Below the pieces are notes generated by a model. That model saw only the letters and a program-made list of their open reading frames with translations, made no database searches and was not told where the DNA came from. Below, one piece after another: positions 6,581 to 10,023 of a stretch of 10,023 nucleotides of DNA. The position numbers and the translations under genes are program-made. Positions within the stretch are counted from its first letter, which is position 1. Each line of letters opens with the position of its first letter. This DNA comes from Cellvibrionales bacterium UBA2034 (lineage in GTDB: Bacteria > Pseudomonadota > Gammaproteobacteria > Pseudomonadales > UBA7239): assembly GCA_002333095.1 (NCBI GenBank), contig DDBK01000163.1, positions 27,164-37,186 on the forward strand, read 5' to 3'.

Positions 6581-8707
6581 TTGCAAGCCATAGACGCTTT
6601 TTGTCACCAGCTGTCCTCCTACCTTCCCCAGGCCCAGATCCAGCAGGTTCGACGCGCCTACTTTTACGCCGAACAGGCGCACGATGGCCCGAAGCGACGG
6701 AGTGGTGAAGCGTATGTCACCCACCCGCTGGCTGTAGCCCGCATTCTGGCTGATCACACACTCGACTATCACAGCCTGATTGCAGCCCTGCTGCACGATG
6801 TTATCGAAGACACCGGTATCAGCAAAAACACACTCTCTGAGCAATTCGGGGAGACGGTTGCCGACCTGGTGGATGGAGTCAGCAAGTTGACCCAGATCGA
6901 ATTCAATTCCAAAGCAGAAGCTCAGGCAGAAAACTTCCAGAAAATGGCCATGGCCATGGCGAAGGACATCCGCGTCATTCTCGTCAAACTGGCGGATCGC
7001 TTGCACAACATGCGCACGCTAGGCGTGTTGAAGCCGGAGAAGCGACGACGAATTGCACGTGAGACCCTAGAAATATACGCGCCTATTGCCAATCGTCTCG
7101 GTATGAACAGTTTGCGTGTCGAGTTCCAGGATCTTGGTTTTCAAGCGCTGTATCCCATGCGTGCCAGACGCATCGCGGCGGCTGTCCGTGCAGCACGCGG
7201 CCACCGCAAGGAAGTGGTGAGCAAGATTGAAGACAGTATCAAGCGATGCCTTGAGCAGGAAGGCCATATTGCTGAGGTAAGTGGGCGGGAAAAACATCTT
7301 TACAGTATTTACCTGAAGATGCGCAGCAAGAAAAAATCTTTTTCTGACATTATGGATGTTTACGCGTTCCGGATTGTTGTGGACAGTGTTGACAGTTGTT
7401 ACCGCGTACTCGGCGCTGTCCACAGTCTCTATAAACCGGTTCATGGCGAGTTCCGTGATTACATTGCCATTCCCAAAGCCAATGGTTACCAGTCGTTGCA
7501 TACGGTATTGATTGGCATGCACGGCCTGCCGATTGAAGTACAGATCCGCACGCGAGAAATGGATGTGGTAGCCGAAAGCGGCATTGCCTCGCATTGGTTA
7601 TACAAAAGCGATGATGACAACAAGCCGCCAGCCAGTGCAGTGCGTGCACGGGAATGGATAAAAAGTTTACTGGAATTGCAACAACGCGCCGGCAACTCCC
7701 TGGAATTTATTGAGCATGTCAAAGTCGACCTGTTTCCGGATGAGGTATATATCTTCACTCCGACAGGTGAAATTATCGAATTGCCTGTGGGTGCAACTGC
7801 TGTTGATTTTGCCTATGCCGTGCATACCGATGTGGGTAACAATTGTGTCGCGTGTCGCATCAATCGTCAGCTGGCGCCGTTGTCACAAACTTTACAAAGC
7901 GGCCAGACTGTATCGATAGTGACGGCTCCCGGCGCGCAACCGAATCCTGCCTGGCTGAACTTTGTCACAACAGGAAAAGCACGCAGCGCAATCCGCCACT
8001 TCCTGAAAACGCAACGGCATGCAGAGTCAACAGAGCTGGGTCGCCGGTTGCTGGAAAAGGCACTGCTGGGTATGAACCAGACACTCGACAATATTCCTAC
8101 AGAAAGAATTGACGAATTGTTGCGCCAGGCAGGCGTTGAACATCTTGATGACATTCTTGAAGGCATTGGGTTGGGAAACCGGGTTGCGTATGTTGTCGCC
8201 AAACGATTGTCGCCGGACGAAGAACAGCAACCTGCCAGTGGCAAGACTGCGCGGCGTGCCCAGGCTCCCCTGATGATCGATGTTGCAGATGGCACAGTCA
8301 TCAGTTTTGCAAGATGTTGCCGGCCAATACCGGGTGACCCGATTATTGCGCATATCAGTGCGGGGCGGGGTTTGGTTGTTCACACGGACAATTGTAAAAA
8401 TATTGCGGAGATGCGTGAGAACCCGGAAAAGTGCCTGATCGTGAACTGGTCGCCGGATGTGCGTGGTGAGTTTATTGTTGATATCCGTGTAGAAGTAAAT
8501 AATGAACGTGGCATCATCGCGCAACTTGCGACAAAAATTACTGAAATGGAAGCCAATATCGACAAGATAACGCTGGATGAAAAAGATGCCGGATTCAATG
8601 TGATCACATTATCCATTTCCGTGCGTAATCGTCTCCATCTTGCCAATATCATGCGACGTATCCGTACCATGAGACCTGTAATCCGCACGATGCGTGTAAA
8701 AAACTAG
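6581..8707 (+). CDS. spoT: Bifunctional (p)ppGpp synthetase/hydrolase SpoT
   Basis: A full-length long RSH protein (708 residues) that makes and degrades the alarmone ppGpp. Domains in order: HD hydrolase (about 20-190; SGEAYVTHP with His48, LLHDVIEDT with His72-Asp73 and Glu76-Asp77, [13 protein letters not shown] with Asp139), synthetase (about 235-345; YSIYLKM, YAFRIVV, GYQSLHT, EVQIRT), TGS (about 385-450), helical linker, zinc-finger-like/CC domain ([13 protein letters not shown] with Cys579-Cys580, then His601 and Cys605), and a C-terminal ACT domain (about 628-705). The hydrolase site looks complete, so SpoT rather than RelA. Odd point: the synthetase substrate-site motif, RxKD in bifunctional enzymes and ExDD in RelA, reads Glu290-Phe-Arg292-Asp293 here. 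The start is TTG at 6581, with GAGGA eight bases upstream and a stop codon immediately before it. It lies 22 bp after rpoZ and 17 bp before ridA, in one likely operon. Confidence 0.96.
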   Translation: MQAIDAFCHQLSSYLPQAQIQQVRRAYFYAEQAHDGPKRRSGEAYVTHPLAVARILADHTLDYHSLIAALLHDVIEDTGISKNTLSEQFGETVADLVDGVSKLTQIEFNSKAEAQAENFQKMAMAMAKDIRVILVKLADRLHNMRTLGVLKPEKRRRIARETLEIYAPIANRLGMNSLRVEFQDLGFQALYPMRARRIAAAVRAARGHRKEVVSKIEDSIKRCLEQEGHIAEVSGREKHLYSIYLKMRSKKKSFSDIMDVYAFRIVVDSVDSCYRVLGAVHSLYKPVHGEFRDYIAIPKANGYQSLHTVLIGMHGLPIEVQIRTREMDVVAESGIASHWLYKSDDDNKPPASAVRAREWIKSLLELQQRAGNSLEFIEHVKVDLFPDEVYIFTPTGEIIELPVGATAVDFAYAVHTDVGNNCVACRINRQLAPLSQTLQSGQTVSIVTAPGAQPNPAWLNFVTTGKARSAIRHFLKTQRHAESTELGRRLLEKALLGMNQTLDNIPTERIDELLRQAGVEHLDDILEGIGLGNRVAYVVAKRLSPDEEQQPASGKTARRAQAPLMIDVADGTVISFARCCRPIPGDPIIAHISAGRGLVVHTDNCKNIAEMRENPEKCLIVNWSPDVRGEFIVDIRVEVNNERGIIAQLATKITEMEANIDKITLDEKDAGFNVITLSISVRNRLHLANIMRRIRTMRPVIRTMRVKN

Positions 8708-8724
8708 CCGACAACGGAAAAAAT

Positions 8725-9108
8725 ATGACTAACAAAGCGACTATCCAGACTGAAAAAGCCCCTGCAGCCATAGGAACATATTCACAGGCCATCAAGGTGA
8801 ACAATACCGTGTACCTGTCGGGCCAGATCCCGCTAGACCCGGTTACCATGCAAATGGAAGAGGGCGATATGAGGGCGCAGGTTGTACAGGTGTTCGACAA
8901 TCTCTCTGCGGTGTGCGAGGCATCAGGCGGCAGTTTGAAAGATATCGTCAAGCTGAATATTTTCCTGACTGATCTTGCGCATTTCTCTCTGGTCAATGAA
9001 GTGATGGCGACATATTTCACCCAGCCCTATCCCGCACGTGCAGCGGTAGGTGTTGCCAGTTTGCCTCGAGGTGCGCAAGTGGAAATGGATGGCGTGATGG
9101 TGATTTGA
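8725..9108 (+). CDS. ridA: RidA-family reactive enamine/imine deaminase
   Basis: A 127-residue cytoplasmic YjgF/YER057c/UK114 protein, normal length, expected to act as a trimer. RidA hydrolyses reactive 2-aminoacrylate and related enamines formed by PLP enzymes such as threonine dehydratase, protecting other enzymes. Seen: Tyr19 in IGTYSQA, Gly33 in LSGQIPLDP, the carboxylate-binding Arg105 in YPARAAV, and Glu120 near the C-terminus, all matching the E. coli RidA positions I know; the Cys107 of E. coli is Ala here, which is not essential. The start has GGA six bases before the ATG, 17 bp after spoT. The spoT-ridA order is also found in Pseudomonas. Its stop codon overlaps the next start by one base (TGATG), so it is translationally coupled to the membrane protein gene that follows. 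Confidence 0.94.
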   Translation: MTNKATIQTEKAPAAIGTYSQAIKVNNTVYLSGQIPLDPVTMQMEEGDMRAQVVQVFDNLSAVCEASGGSLKDIVKLNIFLTDLAHFSLVNEVMATYFTQPYPARAAVGVASLPRGAQVEMDGVMVI

Positions 9109-9578
9109 TGAATGCATCCAGCCCACAGGGCGAATTGTCATCATTTGAGAAATTTCCGGCACTGGGCCTCTTGTCGTTGATATGCATTTCTATAGCAACT
9201 CTGGGTATTTATACGTGGTGGTGGATGTATTCACGCAGCGTAATCCTTAATAACGCACTGCCGCCCGAACAGCGTATAAGCCTTCATTTCATGCATCTAT
9301 GCCTGGGCGGTTTTGTTGTCACAATGGTACTGGCTATTGCGCTTGGATTTCAGCCGGACAATATGTCGATGGAGCAGACAGTGAACATATTATCGATGGT
9401 GCTCAATATTATGGTCATCATCTGGGTGTTGCACTTCCGGCGTGGCGTGAATTACTTGTTAGGCCAGATTAAAACTCCCTATCACATGAATATTATCCTG
9501 ACGCTGCTGTTCCAGGTTTTTTACATGCAATACAAACTGAACCTGATTCGTGCGCACAGCCAGATTGGTGTGATGTAG
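9108..9578 (+). CDS. Small multi-pass membrane protein, unknown function
   Basis: A 156-residue integral membrane protein that I do not recognise with certainty. Four hydrophobic segments are visible: about 17-42 (FPALGLLSLICISIATLGIY followed by TWWWMYSR), 60-81, 91-110 and 125-145. The first segment, ending in a TLGIYTWWWMY motif, resembles DUF4234-type small membrane proteins, in which a GIY...WW block closes helix 1; this is a weak resemblance. There is no signal peptide separate from helix 1. Basic residues after helices 1 (Arg43), 3 (HFRRG) and 4 (Lys-Leu-Asn-Leu-Ile-Arg) could fix the topology. The ATG at 9108 overlaps the ridA stop (TGATG), which decides the start over a TTG one codon earlier and implies coupled translation. 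Twelve bases later a CoA-transferase-like gene starts. Confidence 0.75.
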   Translation: MNASSPQGELSSFEKFPALGLLSLICISIATLGIYTWWWMYSRSVILNNALPPEQRISLHFMHLCLGGFVVTMVLAIALGFQPDNMSMEQTVNILSMVLNIMVIIWVLHFRRGVNYLLGQIKTPYHMNIILTLLFQVFYMQYKLNLIRAHSQIGVM

Positions 9579-9590
9579 TGGGGAAATGAC

Positions 9591-10023
9591 ATGCAGCCGC
9601 CGCCGGTAATAGCAACCTCATTGCATGAAGCGATTGAACGGGTGATGGACAAAACCGGTCCGGACATCCGGTTGGCTATGCCCTTGGGAATCGGAAAGCC
9701 CAACCTGTTTGCGAATGCGCTGTACCAACATGTAAAAAAACATCCAGAACTCAAGCTAGAAATTTTTACTGCCCTCAGCCTGCTGAAACCCCAGGCTTCC
9801 AGCGATCTTGAAAGACGATTTCTTGAGCCGCTCACCACGCGATTATATGGAAATTATCCTGATCTCGATTATGCGTTGGATATGCAGCAATCTTCGCTGC
9901 CGCCTAATGTTTGTGTGCATGAGTTTTTCCTGAAATCGGGCGATTGGCTTACTAATAGCCATGCGCAACAAAACTACATCAGCAGTAATTACACACATAT
10001 TGCCCGCGACATTGCCACCCGCT
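9591..10023 (+). CDS. Acetyl-CoA hydrolase/transferase family protein, N-terminal part
   Basis: The gene starts at ATG 9591 and runs off the right edge with 144 codons visible and no stop. Seen: IRLAMPLGIGKPNLFANALYQ (26-46), LEIFTALSLLKP, SSDLERRFLEPL, LYGNYPDLDY and the block HEFFLKSGDWL...QQNYISSNYTHIARDI. These fit the long acetyl-CoA hydrolase/transferase-like proteins of gammaproteobacteria, related to 4-hydroxybutyrate CoA-transferase and succinyl-CoA:acetate CoA-transferase. The GxGKPN segment and the SNYTHIARD stretch belong to the first CoA-transferase half-domain. The catalytic glutamate and C-terminal domain would lie beyond the edge, so activity cannot be judged. The start is supported by GGGGA (9580-9584), seven bases or fewer before the ATG, and by the 12-bp gap to the membrane protein gene, which suggests the same operon. 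The substrate is unknown. Confidence 0.82.
   Translation, partial: MQPPPVIATSLHEAIERVMDKTGPDIRLAMPLGIGKPNLFANALYQHVKKHPELKLEIFTALSLLKPQASSDLERRFLEPLTTRLYGNYPDLDYALDMQQSSLPPNVCVHEFFLKSGDWLTNSHAQQNYISSNYTHIARDIATR

Noticed and set aside
6944..6961. Tandem ATGGCC-type hexamer, three copies, in spoT
   Set aside because: It encodes the conserved [10 protein letters not shown] helix of the HD domain, so the protein sequence explains the repeat.
1..10023. Search for CRISPR arrays, tRNA, rRNA, insertion sequences, integrases, toxin-antitoxin pairs and defence genes
   Set aside because: No spaced direct repeats, cloverleaf-like sequences, transposase or recombinase motifs or phage-like genes were seen on either strand; the window reads as ordinary core chromosome.

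Overview
The window (about half G+C by eye) looks like a chromosomal stretch of a gammaproteobacterium. The main support is the order rpoZ-spoT-ridA, the gammaproteobacterial style of the omega subunit, a YcbK/YcbB peptidoglycan gene pair, and a clsB-ybhP pair as in Escherichia coli. I cannot name a genus. No tRNA, rRNA, CRISPR array, insertion sequence, integrase or phage gene was found, and nearly every base lies in a gene or a short spacer.

Layout. (1) Positions 1-1863 hold cell-wall genes: the C-terminal end of a YcbK-like DUF882/M15 metallopeptidase relative on the plus strand, meeting tail to tail with an LdtD/YcbB-type L,D-transpeptidase on the minus strand. (2) Positions 1864-1993 are a divergent control region with candidate promoters each way and a perfect 6+6 dyad. 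(3) Positions 1994-5307 hold a tightly packed plus-strand run: a crotonase-superfamily enzyme lacking one of the two usual catalytic glutamates, the DJ-1/PfpI-like glyoxalase ElbB, a ClsB-type cardiolipin synthase with two HKD motifs, and a YbhP-type endonuclease/exonuclease/phosphatase-fold protein. The last three are separated by only 1 and 7 bases. (4) Positions 5365-6159 hold a DUF2889 protein of unknown function. (5) Positions 6283-9578 hold rpoZ (omega), spoT (ppGpp synthetase/hydrolase, TTG start), ridA (enamine/imine deaminase) and a small four-helix membrane protein whose start overlaps the ridA stop. (6) From 9591 a large acetyl-CoA hydrolase/transferase-like gene begins and runs off the right edge.

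How the genes work together. The stringent-response block links RNA polymerase (omega, a known ppGpp-binding subunit in Proteobacteria) with the enzyme that makes and degrades ppGpp. The 1994-5307 run mixes acyl-CoA chemistry, glyoxalase activity and phospholipid synthesis, so a lipid or membrane theme is plausible but inferred. I see no clear new defence or mobile system. The points most worth checking are the altered substrate-site motif in SpoT, the missing glutamate in the crotonase, the dyad in its promoter, and the unassigned DUF2889 and four-helix membrane proteins.
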